This document shows, piece by piece, positions 1-7,999 of a stretch of DNA of 26,599 bases. This DNA comes from a virus. The stretch covers positions 1-26,599 of the IMG/VR virus record IMGVR_UViG_3300017767_000099; one strand, written 5' to 3'. Both the position numbers and the translations under genes were made by a program. How positions within the stretch are numbered: position 1 is the first letter of the stretch; each line of letters starts with the position of its first letter. The notes under the pieces were generated by a model that searched no databases, was not told where the DNA came from, and saw only the letters and a list, made by a program, of their open reading frames with translations.

Positions 1-756
1 AGCATCTTCCATTAACATTAATTGTTTAAATACTTTACGAGCTGGTTCTAAAAATGATCTACCATAAGGAAGATAATTAGAGTCTGTAAGTAATCTAAAA
101 TGAGCGATTTCATAATTTTCTAATGTAAACTGATCTCTTCTAATTGTGTTTGTTGCTCCACTAGCTAAACCATTTGGGTCAAGAGTAAAACGAGTATAAG
201 AAGGATTTTCGGGATCTGTTCCTTCTTCTCTTACTACTTCATAAGTTGAAAGAGGTAAAACATTATAAACACCAAATTTTTCAGATACTTCTAATTTTAG
301 ATAAAAATCTCCATATTTACACATATTACGAATCCATGTAGCTAAATTAAATTCTACATTTAAAACATCATAAAATAAATTTTGTAATACTTTTCTTACA
401 TTTTCATCAGATGAATTAATATTTAAAACATCCCCATATTCATTTCTTGTAGTAGTTTCATCAGACATTATGTCTAATGCCGCTGCAATAATAGGATCAT
501 GATCCATAGCTTCATAATCACTATAAAGCTGCAGTCGCATTGACTGATAATTTAATGTTGGGTTATATTGTAAAGAAGATCCTACAGGTTTATGTAAACG
601 TGTAAATCTATCATAAAGTGAATTTGTAGCTAGGTTTCCATATTTTTGGATCCTACCTGTGTCCATTACTTTTAAATTTTTTCCTCCTATGTTTCTAATG
701 ATTACATCACTGGAAAATAATCGCTGTAGTCTTGAAAATAAACTAGTATCTGCCAT
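1..756 (-). CDS. Portal vertex protein, T4 gp20-like (3' end cut by window edge)
   Basis: This gene encodes the N-terminal 252 residues of a portal protein, the dodecameric ring through which DNA enters the capsid and on which terminase docks. It is not closed by a stop before the left edge, so the C-terminus lies outside. The product starts MADTSLFSRLQRLF. It has YEAMDHDPIIAAALDIMSDE at residues 81-100 and KYGDFYLKLEV at 147-157, both matching the conserved layout of gp20-type portals (an acidic 'DP.I..ALDI..DE' helix followed by a Gly-Asp strand). It lies 24 bases downstream of the terminase gene, the usual pairing in T4-like phages. The leader before the ATG is almost pure A/T with no Shine-Dalgarno sequence. 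Identification rests on motif recall and synteny. Confidence 0.85.
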   Translation of the reverse strand, partial: MADTSLFSRLQRLFSSDVIIRNIGGKNLKVMDTGRIQKYGNLATNSLYDRFTRLHKPVGSSLQYNPTLNYQSMRLQLYSDYEAMDHDPIIAAALDIMSDETTTRNEYGDVLNINSSDENVRKVLQNLFYDVLNVEFNLATWIRNMCKYGDFYLKLEVSEKFGVYNVLPLSTYEVVREEGTDPENPSYTRFTLDPNGLASGATNTIRRDQFTLENYEIAHFRLLTDSNYLPYGRSFLEPARKVFKQLMLMEDA

Positions 757-780
757 TTATATTATTTTTTTTTATACATA

Positions 781-2373
781 TTATTCTAAAAGCCAAGTCA
801 AATCTTGTTGTCCATGTTCCCCCATGTCTTGAGTCCAACCGGCTTCTTTTTTATTTGGTTTACTGGTATAAATAGCAGGAGTACTTCGTTTCCAATTATT
901 TAATGCAGCGTTTGTCATATCAATTCCTTGTTGTGCAAATTTAAGAGCTGTATCTCTTACATAGCAAGCTGTTGCTAGGGACATTACTAAATCATCATTA
1001 TATCCCCCTTGAGCTTCTGCTCTTCCACTTTTCCAAATAAAAGTTCGCATTTCTTCTAGCGTTCTTTTTCCTTGAATAGTAAGTGATTTTTCTCTTAAAT
1101 AAGCATCTAATTTTCCTATTACTAATGGTCTTGATTTCATACTCATTGTAAAACCAGGAACCATTTTAGTTGTGTCTGTTATATCGTATCCTTTTGATAA
1201 AAAGGCATCAGCACTTGTGGCTGCATCTCCTTTAGGTGAGTAATATAAATTTTTATATCCTTTATCTATTACTACTTGAATTGTATTCCATCCTATATTA
1301 GCATTTTCAATTACAAGTAATGCATTATTGTATTCAGTTGCAATAGCAACTAACATATGCCCAAATTCTTTGGTACCAATTTGTGCTTTAAATTCACCAA
1401 TTTGTCTACATTCTTCAACATCTATAATGTGAAATGCTGAATAATCTTTACTATCTCCTCTTGCAACATCCGCTACAACAATAAAATTTCTATTATAATC
1501 AGGATATTCCCATATATGCAAACTGCCATCTAATCCTCTTTTTTCTACAGGATTACATACAGTTGTTTTTTCATAATAAGACATTAAGTCAGGAGCAAAA
1601 ACAGTATTACCTGAAGTTGTAAAATCACAATCACATTCTTGTGCAGCCATTCTTGATCCTAATTCATCTTCTTGTTGAGTTCTCCAAGCTTCATTTCTTT
1701 CTGGATGTACTGTCCAAGGTAATCTTATAGGAGTAAATCCATTAGTTCCTTCTTCTCCTCTAACCCACATTTTATGAAAGAAATTACCTGTACCATTAGG
1801 TGTAGATAAAATTATTGCTCTACCCCCAGTTGATAATGTTTGCTGTGATGATGCCCAAATTTCTTCTATTCTATTTCCTTCAATAAAGGCAGCTTCATCA
1901 ATAATTAGTAAGGATATTGCTTCTGATCTACCAGCATCACTTGCCGCTGATACTGCTTTTACTTGAGAGCCATTTTTAAGTCTAAGTGCTAATTTATTAT
2001 TTTCTTCAAAACCTAATTTAAGCCAAGAAGGTAAATTTTCATACATAAATTTTACCTTTGTTACTAGATTTTTTGCTGTGTCTTGTTTAGTAGCAATTAC
2101 TAATACATTTGTATCTTTTTGAAATATCATTTGCCATAAAGCCATTCCTGCAGATAAAGTAGATATACCTAACTGACGTGATTTTAGTATAATATTTCTT
2201 TCATTTTTATTTAATAATCCTAAAACTTTTTCTTGAAAAGGATATAAATTAAATTTAATACGCCCTCTAGTAGGATGCTGAATCATACAATATTTTTTCA
2301 TAAAGTATACAGGATCCTGAGCACATTTAATGTACTCCTGTTTTATAATTTGTTTTATGTTTTGTTGAGACAT
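781..2373 (-). CDS. terL: Terminase large subunit, T4 gp17-like
   Basis: This 530-aa protein is the ATP-driven DNA packaging motor and headful nuclease. The N-terminal ATPase has the gp17-type deviant Walker A KSRQLGIST at residues 64-72, Walker B LLIIDEAAF at 155-163 with catalytic Glu160, and the coupling motif STPNG at 190-194. The C-terminal RNase H-fold nuclease has its first acidic residue in VVADVARGDSKDYSAF (Asp302), a second in LLVIENANIG (Glu356) and a third in GGYNDDLVMSLA (Asp460/461). All expected catalytic residues are present and the length is normal for the family (T4 gp17 is 610 aa; many marine homologues are shorter). It lies between a P-loop kinase gene (one-base gap) and the portal gene. 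No small terminase was recognised in this window. Confidence 0.96.
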   Translation of the reverse strand: MSQQNIKQIIKQEYIKCAQDPVYFMKKYCMIQHPTRGRIKFNLYPFQEKVLGLLNKNERNIILKSRQLGISTLSAGMALWQMIFQKDTNVLVIATKQDTAKNLVTKVKFMYENLPSWLKLGFEENNKLALRLKNGSQVKAVSAASDAGRSEAISLLIIDEAAFIEGNRIEEIWASSQQTLSTGGRAIILSTPNGTGNFFHKMWVRGEEGTNGFTPIRLPWTVHPERNEAWRTQQEDELGSRMAAQECDCDFTTSGNTVFAPDLMSYYEKTTVCNPVEKRGLDGSLHIWEYPDYNRNFIVVADVARGDSKDYSAFHIIDVEECRQIGEFKAQIGTKEFGHMLVAIATEYNNALLVIENANIGWNTIQVVIDKGYKNLYYSPKGDAATSADAFLSKGYDITDTTKMVPGFTMSMKSRPLVIGKLDAYLREKSLTIQGKRTLEEMRTFIWKSGRAEAQGGYNDDLVMSLATACYVRDTALKFAQQGIDMTNAALNNWKRSTPAIYTSKPNKKEAGWTQDMGEHGQQDLTWLLE

Positions 2374-2374
2374 A

Positions 2375-2920
2375 TTATTTATTATACATATAAGAAGCCA
2401 TTGATGTTTTAATTTGATTTATACGTTCTTTAGTAGTTCCTGAAATTGTAACTACTTTACCAGGCATCCATTTATGCATTCCTAATATAGATGATATTTT
2501 TTGATGAATAGCTAATCTATAATCTTTATTTGTTTCTCTAACTCCATTATCTTCCATAGGCACAGACAAATCATCTATATGAAATATAATATCATATTCT
2601 TTTATAAGATGCCATAAAACTCCATTTATATGTTGTTTTTCAGCTTTATTCATTGATTTAGATAATTCACAAAAAGCCATTACATCTATAATAGTTCTAT
2701 CAGTTACTATATTTTCTTGCATTAATTCCGCTGCTCTTTCAGCTGCAAATACTAATTGTCCTTTTAAAGTACTATCTGTATTTAATGGTATTCCGATTGA
2801 ATTTAAATATTTACTTCTTTCTGTTCTAAAGATATAATTTTTAAAATCTATATCATCTTTTAAAGCATTTACTAATGTAGTTTTACCTACACTCATTGTT
2901 CCACATAAACCTATTTTCAT
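2375..2920 (-). CDS. P-loop kinase/NTPase, NadR-kinase-like (AAA_28 type)
   Basis: This 181-aa protein opens directly with a Walker A motif, GTMSVGKTT at residues 7-15. It has an ERAAELM helix and a VTDRTIIDVMAF segment near residue 75 that matches the 'DR...D..A' signature of AAA_28 nucleoside-type kinases, the fold of the C-terminal ribosylnicotinamide kinase domain of NadR. A phosphotransfer role on a nucleoside or mononucleotide is therefore likely; the substrate cannot be read from the sequence. It sits one base upstream of terL and just after a 99-aa protein gene. An HxGH nucleotidyltransferase domain encoded at 13596-17513 could supply the other half of a NadR-like pair. Alternatives are a deoxynucleotide kinase or a generic P-loop NTPase. 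Confidence 0.7.
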   Translation of the reverse strand: MKIGLCGTMSVGKTTLVNALKDDIDFKNYIFRTERSKYLNSIGIPLNTDSTLKGQLVFAAERAAELMQENIVTDRTIIDVMAFCELSKSMNKAEKQHINGVLWHLIKEYDIIFHIDDLSVPMEDNGVRETNKDYRLAIHQKISSILGMHKWMPGKVVTISGTTKERINQIKTSMASYMYNK

Positions 2921-2923
2921 TTT

Positions 2924-3223
2924 TTAATGTCTTGATGTTCCTTTTCCTGCTGCTGTTTTATACCAAGGTAAACCTTCTTTACCTTTCATAATAGCATTCC
3001 AATTATCATAATTGTATTCAATACCATTTAGATAATATTCTTTTTTTCTTTGTTTTTTATTAGTTAAAGCAGGACCTTCTTCATTATGAAGTACTGCTCT
3101 ACCATTTCCAAAATCTACAACTCTTGCTTGTGTTTTAGATCCATCTTCTTCTATTTTAAAGACTTTTCTTATTTTAGTTTTAGCCCATCTTCGAGCTTGT
3201 AATTCTTCTCTTGTTAAATCCAT
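2924..3223 (-). CDS. Small phage protein with an HNxxGPA motif
   Basis: This 99-aa protein of unknown function has an N-terminal half that is basic and probably helical (MDLTREELQARRWAKTKIRK). Its centre carries GRAVLHNEEGPAL followed by EYYLNGIEYNYDNW. The pattern of a His, an acidic residue and Gly-Pro-Ala followed by a 'yyLNGieY' strand recurs in many small tailed-phage proteins, where it often forms tandem strand repeats; here there is one copy. No catalytic motif is visible. It lies three bases from the downstream kinase gene and about ten bases after the FAD dehydrogenase gene, so it is probably co-transcribed with both. The start ATG is preceded by an A-rich leader. Confidence 0.65.
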   Translation of the reverse strand: MDLTREELQARRWAKTKIRKVFKIEEDGSKTQARVVDFGNGRAVLHNEEGPALTNKKQRKKEYYLNGIEYNYDNWNAIMKGKEGLPWYKTAAGKGTSRH

Positions 3224-3232
3224 ATTTTTATT

Positions 3233-4561
3233 TTAAAAATGTTCATGAAATTCAGGGTATTCTTCTACTACTTTTAATAATGATTCAGCAACATATGTAC
3301 CTTGAGCTCCTGATACTGTAATACCTCTTGCTGATAATGCATCACCTACAAAATAAACATTGGGGAACCTAGTAAGACTTAAATCTTCGTAATTTACCAA
3401 TGGTTCAGGTGATAAATATTTTACTTCAGGCATATAAATACCCCAATCATCTTTTAATGTTGGAAATATTTTTGTCATATCTTTAATAAAATCTATTATA
3501 TGATTACCATGTTCTCCTAATGCATCAAATAATGGTTCTGTATTTTCTACTACAACACATCTAACTAAATTACCTTCTGATGTTTTTGAAGGTATTCTAC
3601 TACTAGGTGAATAATAAGTACCAGTTCCTGCTATTTGTAATTTTTTAACTGCTTCTCTTGACCAATCAAATGGTTTATCTATACCTCTAATTTCCATTAA
3701 AATACCAAAATTAGTCATATCATTTCTATATGCTTCATCTTTTTTAGCATGACCATTATAAGAATGATTTCCATAAGTATCTTCTACAGCAACATAAGCA
3801 GCATTATTATTTGTACAAAATGATCTTAAACTTACATTATCAAGTTTTTTATATAATTTAAAATCATATGATATGTCAATTAATTTTTGAAAATGATGTT
3901 GTGGTGCTTCAAATCTAACTCCTATTTGTACTGGTTTAGGTTCTGTTGGTAAATCATATTTTTCAGCTAATTTTTTACCAAAATCAATTCCTGATTTACC
4001 CACACCAAATATTAACCTATCATAATAAATTCTTCCTGAAGGAATATTTTCTCCATAAACTAAATTAGTATCAAAATTAATGTCAGTTACTTTAGTGTTC
4101 CATAAAAATTCAACTCCATTATCAGTTAAATATGTATACCAATTCTTGCCAATTTCATGTAGATAATCGGTTCCTATATGCCATACGGGGAATAGGCGCA
4201 AACCAAAATAAGGCTTGATAAAATCGGGTTCTTTTACTGGATGAGAACATTGAATTACTTCAGGTTTAGGATGAAATCTTCTAAAATTATCAATAACCTG
4301 ATCCATTAATTCCATAGCTTTTTCATCACCACAGTATTTAGACATATGACCCCCTATAGATGTATGATAAGTTAATTTACCATCTGACCATCCACCAGCA
4401 CCCATAAATCCTGTCATTACTTCTTCAGGTTTACGTTTAAAGGGATCATTACCCATATCAATTATGGTGATTTTACCTTTATGATTGTTATCAATTAGTT
4501 TTGTAGCTGCATTTACTCCTGCAACTCCTGCTCCTATAATTACTAAATGTTCTTTTTCCAT
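3233..4561 (-). CDS. FAD-dependent dehydrogenase, COG2509-like
   Basis: This 442-aa flavoprotein starts MEKEHLVIIGAGVAG. An upstream in-frame ATG would add 12 residues (MVYSSFFIIYNN), but that start lies within the stem-loop terminator, so I prefer the ATG at 4561. The Rossmann dinucleotide-binding loop is G10-x-G12-x-x-G15, with an acidic strand end at Asp35. GAGGWSDGKL (around residues 54-63) resembles the 'GaGaFSDGKL' of COG2509 FAD-dependent dehydrogenases, and the C-terminal VYFVGDALSARGITVSGAQG (around 401-420) is the second FAD-binding Gly-Asp motif followed by 'RGI'. The substrate is unknown. A full-length, apparently intact redox enzyme is unexpected in a late virion operon; it may be an auxiliary metabolic gene. 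It is the first gene after the terminator and so may have its own promoter. Confidence 0.82.
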   Translation of the reverse strand: MEKEHLVIIGAGVAGVNAATKLIDNNHKGKITIIDMGNDPFKRKPEEVMTGFMGAGGWSDGKLTYHTSIGGHMSKYCGDEKAMELMDQVIDNFRRFHPKPEVIQCSHPVKEPDFIKPYFGLRLFPVWHIGTDYLHEIGKNWYTYLTDNGVEFLWNTKVTDINFDTNLVYGENIPSGRIYYDRLIFGVGKSGIDFGKKLAEKYDLPTEPKPVQIGVRFEAPQHHFQKLIDISYDFKLYKKLDNVSLRSFCTNNNAAYVAVEDTYGNHSYNGHAKKDEAYRNDMTNFGILMEIRGIDKPFDWSREAVKKLQIAGTGTYYSPSSRIPSKTSEGNLVRCVVVENTEPLFDALGEHGNHIIDFIKDMTKIFPTLKDDWGIYMPEVKYLSPEPLVNYEDLSLTRFPNVYFVGDALSARGITVSGAQGTYVAESLLKVVEEYPEFHEHF

Positions 4562-4574
4562 ATTATTGTATATA

Positions 4575-4616
4575 ATAAAAAAAGAGCTGTAGACCAAATA
4601 AGGCCACAGCTCTTCA
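4575..4616 (-). terminator. Rho-independent terminator upstream of the FAD dehydrogenase gene
   Basis: A perfect 9-bp stem pairs 4582-4590 (AAGAGCTGT on the plus strand) with 4606-4614 (ACAGCTCTT). Read on the minus strand, the stem is followed directly by a run of T (4583-4577). It lies after the stop of the 64-aa gene at 4658 and before the FAD dehydrogenase start at 4561, so it should end the transcript carrying the holin-like gene. Confidence 0.85.
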
Positions 4617-4657
4617 AAATTTTGTTTAAATCGTTCGGCTATGAATCGAACTATATG

Positions 4658-4852
4658 TTATTTTTTTCTTACTTCACATTTTGATTTTTTACAATCATTT
4701 AAGGTAGCATATCTTCCTTTACTACTATGAACAAGTGTACAAGAATTATTAATACAATCGTATGTTGTTAATTTTTCACCTCCTTGTTGTTCATTTCTTT
4801 GTTGTTTTAAAATTTCCCTAATTGCTTTTTTTAATTCTCCAATTTTTGCCAT
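4658..4852 (-). CDS. Small basic protein with a four-cysteine C-terminal motif
   Basis: This 64-aa protein starts MAKIGELKKAIREILKQQ. A longer frame from 4903 exists but would overlap the holin-like gene, whereas the ATG at 4852 leaves a four-base gap, so I use the shorter start. The N-terminal 20 residues form a lysine-rich amphipathic helix like those on several other late proteins here. The C-terminal half carries four cysteines in the arrangement YDCINNSC ... GRYATLNDCKKSKC, suggesting a small disulfide- or metal-stabilised knot. A similar 'F.sd..C...C' stretch is present near residue 1110 of the 1423-aa protein encoded at 9314-13585. Its function is not known. It is the last gene before the terminator, directly downstream of the holin-like gene. 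Confidence 0.7.
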   Translation of the reverse strand: MAKIGELKKAIREILKQQRNEQQGGEKLTTYDCINNSCTLVHSSKGRYATLNDCKKSKCEVRKK

Positions 4853-4856
4853 AATT

Positions 4857-5249
4857 TTATTTTTTTCTTTTTTCAAATGATCTACCGCCAAAATAAGCAC
4901 CAATCACTGTAATTAATACAAGTTGTAATAAATCTGTCCATTTTTCTTCAACTGTAAATTTAATAGTTCCTGCATCAATAAATATCATTAATACTGTAGA
5001 AACAACAAGGAATATAAGGGTCATTGGACGGACATTTTTTGATAACCAAGAATCACTATTCATGTCTGATTTCCAACGATCTGTTACATTTTGTTGCATT
5101 TCATTTTCATAATTTAAAAGTAATTCTTTTAATTTTCTTTTTGCTTCTAATTTTTCATCTTTAGTAGTGGTAAGATTATCTAATACTCCTCCTACAGATT
5201 TGACTAGTTTATCAGCGCTACCACTAAATAATTTATTTATTATATTCAT
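4857..5249 (-). CDS. Holin-like membrane protein (3TM/GTA-holin type)
   Basis: This 130-aa protein has a helical, charged N-terminal 70 residues (an amphipathic segment, then KDEKLEAKRKLKELLLNYENE). Two hydrophobic segments follow, at about residues 76-93 (MTLIFLVVSTVLMIFIDA) and 107-122 (LLQLVLITVIGAYFGG), and then a short basic tail GRSFEKRKK. The 'W..kNVRPMTL' entry to the first segment and the 'GayfGGRs.EK' end are the signature of the '3TM' holin family, originally defined from gene-transfer-agent release proteins. The expected role is permeabilising the inner membrane at lysis. No endolysin is recognisable next to it; the HExxH peptidase gene immediately upstream is the only enzyme candidate nearby. 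Holin function is inferred from family resemblance. Confidence 0.78.
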   Translation of the reverse strand: MNIINKLFSGSADKLVKSVGGVLDNLTTTKDEKLEAKRKLKELLLNYENEMQQNVTDRWKSDMNSDSWLSKNVRPMTLIFLVVSTVLMIFIDAGTIKFTVEEKWTDLLQLVLITVIGAYFGGRSFEKRKK

Positions 5250-5263
5250 AACGTTTTAGTTTT

Positions 5264-5641
5264 TTAATATTTAATATTGTCTTCAAAGTCTCTAAATAAC
5301 ATATTTCCTTTTAAATATGCTTCCATTTCCATTTTTCTCATATGAGGATCATCTTGGGCATAAGTTAGTGATTGGGACGCATCCCCCATTTCTAAATCAC
5401 CCCTTTCATTTTGGTGATGGTGTACTAATTCATGAGAAAAAGACCTACAAATATCTTTTGGGTGTCTATTTGTTATATATAACACAATAGATTGGTCTGA
5501 TGGATCATAATATGCTGTTCTACCAAAAATATCTTTAGAATTTTCTTCATCATTACGAAGATATAATTTAGGTGCTGTTTGAAGATTATATTCTTCTTTA
5601 GCTACTTTATATATTTCTTTTAATGCTTCTTTTAATTCCAT
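5264..5641 (-). CDS. Small zinc metallopeptidase-like protein (HExxH)
   Basis: This 125-aa protein contains SHELVHHHQNERG, giving a textbook HExxH zinc-binding and catalytic motif (His70, Glu71, His74). A downstream acidic helix MEMEAYLKGN supplies a possible third ligand at Glu105 or Glu107, which would make it a gluzincin-like minimal domain. It has a short lysine/glutamate-rich N-terminal helix (MELKEALKEIYKVAKEEY) and no signal peptide or membrane segment. The start overlaps the previous gene's stop as TAATG, implying coupled translation. Possible roles are prohead or virion protein processing or a lysis function; nothing in the sequence decides between them. A T4 gp21-type prohead protease would be a serine enzyme, so this is not that protein. 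Confidence 0.75.
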   Translation of the reverse strand: MELKEALKEIYKVAKEEYNLQTAPKLYLRNDEENSKDIFGRTAYYDPSDQSIVLYITNRHPKDICRSFSHELVHHHQNERGDLEMGDASQSLTYAQDDPHMRKMEMEAYLKGNMLFRDFEDNIKY

Positions 5642-6078
5642 TACGCTTCTGGTTCTTCATCTGGTGGTGAAGGAGGAGAAGATGGGGGAGGTGTTGAGGG
5701 TGTTGGGGGTGTATCCCCAACTTCTCCTTCTGTTTCTTCATCACCTATTGATTTTAATAAAGGATCTGTTAGTAATTTATTTATATGTTTAATAGCATAA
5801 TTTCTTTCATCTAAATCTCCTACAAAATATTCTTTAGATCCTATTTTAATTAATAAAGAAAAACTTTCATAATATACATCAAAAAATTCTCCATTGAGTA
5901 AAAATACTCTATATGAAGGAGGAATAGTATTTACTGCTTTAAATTTATCTATAAAACGGTTTAAAGGGTCTATTTTAAGTTTATATTTTAAAACACTAAG
6001 TAATTCAGGAGGAGCTTTATACTCTTCTTCCTGAAGATTTACTATTTCTTCTTGTATGTATTTTTTAAGTTTTTTCAT
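5641..6078 (-). CDS. Unknown late protein with proline-rich C-terminal tail
   Basis: This 145-aa protein has an N-terminal Lys/Glu amphipathic helix (MKKLKKYIQEEIVNLQEEEY), a folded-looking middle of about 90 residues (VFLLNGEFFDVYYESFSLLI, KEYFVGDLDERNYAIKHINK), and a tail from about residue 112 made of acidic residues then Pro/Ser/Thr (TPPTPSTPPPSSPPSPPDE). The tail is probably disordered and exposed. The start and stop both use one-base TAATG overlaps with the neighbouring genes, so the three small genes are probably translated as a coupled unit. I do not recognise the family. A virion-associated role is plausible from position and the shared N-terminal helix. Confidence 0.65.
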   Translation of the reverse strand: MKKLKKYIQEEIVNLQEEEYKAPPELLSVLKYKLKIDPLNRFIDKFKAVNTIPPSYRVFLLNGEFFDVYYESFSLLIKIGSKEYFVGDLDERNYAIKHINKLLTDPLLKSIGDEETEGEVGDTPPTPSTPPPSSPPSPPDEEPEA

Positions 6079-6374
6079 TATCCGTAGTATGCTAATACTT
6101 TTCCATTAGTTAATTTAAATCCTATTATTGGTCCCAAAATAATAGATCCTGTTATGTTAGCGTCTGCAATTTGTTCGAATGTTTGTACTGTAGGGTGATC
6201 GGATCCTAAATTTAAATCACCTTTACCCCACTGAATATCTTTAAATTCCGCAGCTGTTCCGATTGTTGTAGCAGCGGGTCCTTCTACTATTTGAATGTAA
6301 GCAAAACTACCTGTAGTTGCTGTGGTATCACTTACATATTTTGGACCTGTTCCTGCTGTGTCTATAATTGGCAT
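6078..6374 (-). CDS. Small probable virion protein
   Basis: This 98-aa protein begins MPIIDTAGTGPKYVSDTTAT. It is rich in Gly, Thr, Ala and Ile, has very few charged residues, no cysteine and no long hydrophobic segment. Predicted character is mostly beta strand (SFAYIQIVEG, GSIILGPIIGFKLTNGKVLAYY), as in small capsid-decoration or fibre proteins. No catalytic motif is seen. It is translationally coupled to the next gene by TAATG and follows the 540-aa protein gene by two bases. The family is not recognised; a structural role is inferred from composition and position. Confidence 0.55.
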   Translation of the reverse strand: MPIIDTAGTGPKYVSDTTATTGSFAYIQIVEGPAATTIGTAAEFKDIQWGKGDLNLGSDHPTVQTFEQIADANITGSIILGPIIGFKLTNGKVLAYYG

Positions 6375-6376
6375 AA

Positions 6377-7999
6377 TTATTTGTTTTTATTTTTATTAAT
6401 TGCTTGTGAAGTTTTTTTTCTTTTATTTTTTAAATATTTGTCTGTTTTGTCTACATCACCATCATTATCTATATCATCATCTTCTTGACCTACTGGATCT
6501 AATTTTTCTTGATAAATGCCTGTAGCTAATTTTTTATCATCGTCTAAATTAAATGTAGCTACATTAGATACTTTTGTAGGTATTTTTATTATGTCTTTAG
6601 CTTCTTGTTCTGAAAAATCAATTTCTAATTTTTGTTTTTTTAAATTTTCATATTGTTTTCTAACTTTAGATAAAAACTGTTCTGGCATAGAAATACCTTT
6701 TTTAGCATAAGATTTAAGAATTTCTTCATTTGTTTGTCCTTTTTCAAACCTACTAAATAACTTTTTCATAGTACCCTCTAACAATACAGTTTGTTTATAT
6801 ATGTCTATATGGGTCATTAAGTTTGTGTTTTTTCTTGAATTTATATAATTTTCAAGTAAATTTTCATTTTGTTGTTCTGGTGGGTTGTCTATAGCTTTTA
6901 TTTGATCTCTTAAAGCTTCAATTTGTTCGTCAAATCCTTTTGAAGCTTGTTGACCTGCTGTGGCTGCTTGAGCCATTGCTTTAGCTTTTTGTTTTTCAAT
7001 ATATTTTAATTGATATTGAATAACACCTTTTTGTAGACGTTTTAATCCTGTTTCGTATGCCTTTGCTTCTGGGTCTTGAGCTTGCTCTGTTACCATACCA
7101 CCATGACTAAATTGGTTTAAATTTACTGTTTTTTTGTCTCCATCTTCATCTTCTAATTCTAAAACAAATCCATCATTACTAATTACAGTATAAGAGCTCC
7201 CCATATATTTTACTTTACGTCCTACTTTAATTTTATCCTTAAAGTCTTCAGGACTTATTTTAGACATATATTGTTTTTTAAATTTAGATTCAGCAAAAAA
7301 ACTAAAACTTGCTTCAATAATTCTTTCACCTGGCTCATCATCACGATCAGACACACCATGAAATTCAAATGTAAATTCTTCTGTTATTTCATTAACTTTA
7401 TCAAAAATTTTTTTAAGTATTTCTACTTGGTCTTTTTCCCACATTGAAAGATCTCTATGGTCTATTCGTAAATAATATCCTTCTTTACCGTTATATGATC
7501 CTCCTCTTACGGTTTCATCCACTTTTAATTTTAAGTCTTCTGTAGTTGTTTTTATTAGTAATTGAAAATCTGGGTGTTCACCCATTTTGTAGGGGTTATT
7601 TTGTTCCATCATACCAGTTGCTGTTCTTTTTGGTCTTTTTGTAAAAGGATATTCGTCTGTGTGTTTTATAGCTCTTGTAGAAGGGACTCCTTGAGTAGTT
7701 AAAGTAGCATGCCCGTAAGCTTGCTCATTAGTTTTTTTATTTGATTCAAACATTCCCATTTTAGTTCTATTATAATTAAGGGGGTCGGCCTCTTTTGTAT
7801 AATGATTACCATCACCACCATAAATACTCTTATACATATAATTTTTTAATTCTTCAACGTCATCTGCAAAAGGTCTAGGTGAAACCATATTATTACCATC
7901 ATCAGAAGTTGCTCCTGTTGACGCCATATCTCCTGTACCTGTGTATTCTTTTATAGGTAAGAGTTTTTTAATTAGTTCCTGTAGTTTCTTTTTGTCCAT
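6377..7999 (-). CDS. Virion-associated protein with EF-hand-like C-terminus
   Basis: This 540-aa protein, of a type seen in marine T4-like phages, has no known enzyme motif. It starts MDKKKLQELIKKLLPIKEY, a basic amphipathic helix similar to those of neighbouring gene products. The middle has a possible coiled coil (around residues 310-375, ending EQIEALRDQIKAID) and a predicted beta segment around GRKVKYMGSSYTVIS. Near the C-terminus DIDNDGDVDKTD (residues 509-520) has the exact spacing of an EF-hand or dockerin calcium loop. It is followed by a basic tail KYLKNKRKK. The 'D.D.DGDvD..D.YL..R' ending recurs in many marine myovirus virion proteins. The start overlaps the upstream gene by 32 bases. 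Confidence 0.7.
   Translation of the reverse strand: MDKKKLQELIKKLLPIKEYTGTGDMASTGATSDDGNNMVSPRPFADDVEELKNYMYKSIYGGDGNHYTKEADPLNYNRTKMGMFESNKKTNEQAYGHATLTTQGVPSTRAIKHTDEYPFTKRPKRTATGMMEQNNPYKMGEHPDFQLLIKTTTEDLKLKVDETVRGGSYNGKEGYYLRIDHRDLSMWEKDQVEILKKIFDKVNEITEEFTFEFHGVSDRDDEPGERIIEASFSFFAESKFKKQYMSKISPEDFKDKIKVGRKVKYMGSSYTVISNDGFVLELEDEDGDKKTVNLNQFSHGGMVTEQAQDPEAKAYETGLKRLQKGVIQYQLKYIEKQKAKAMAQAATAGQQASKGFDEQIEALRDQIKAIDNPPEQQNENLLENYINSRKNTNLMTHIDIYKQTVLLEGTMKKLFSRFEKGQTNEEILKSYAKKGISMPEQFLSKVRKQYENLKKQKLEIDFSEQEAKDIIKIPTKVSNVATFNLDDDKKLATGIYQEKLDPVGQEDDDIDNDGDVDKTDKYLKNKRKKTSQAINKNKNK

Noticed and set aside
4562-4597. Longer start for the FAD dehydrogenase (MVYSSFFIIYNN extension)
   Set aside because: It begins inside the terminator stem-loop and adds residues absent from the family before the Rossmann strand.
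4628-4656. tRNA-like 3' end (GTTCGATTC on the minus strand)
   Set aside because: The flanking bases do not pair to form a T stem and no acceptor or anticodon arm is found; at most a 5-bp GTTCG/CGAAC hairpin.
4853-4903. Longer start for the 64-aa Cys protein
   Set aside because: It would overlap the holin-like gene by 47 bases; the internal ATG leaves a clean four-base gap and gives a helix like those of neighbouring proteins.
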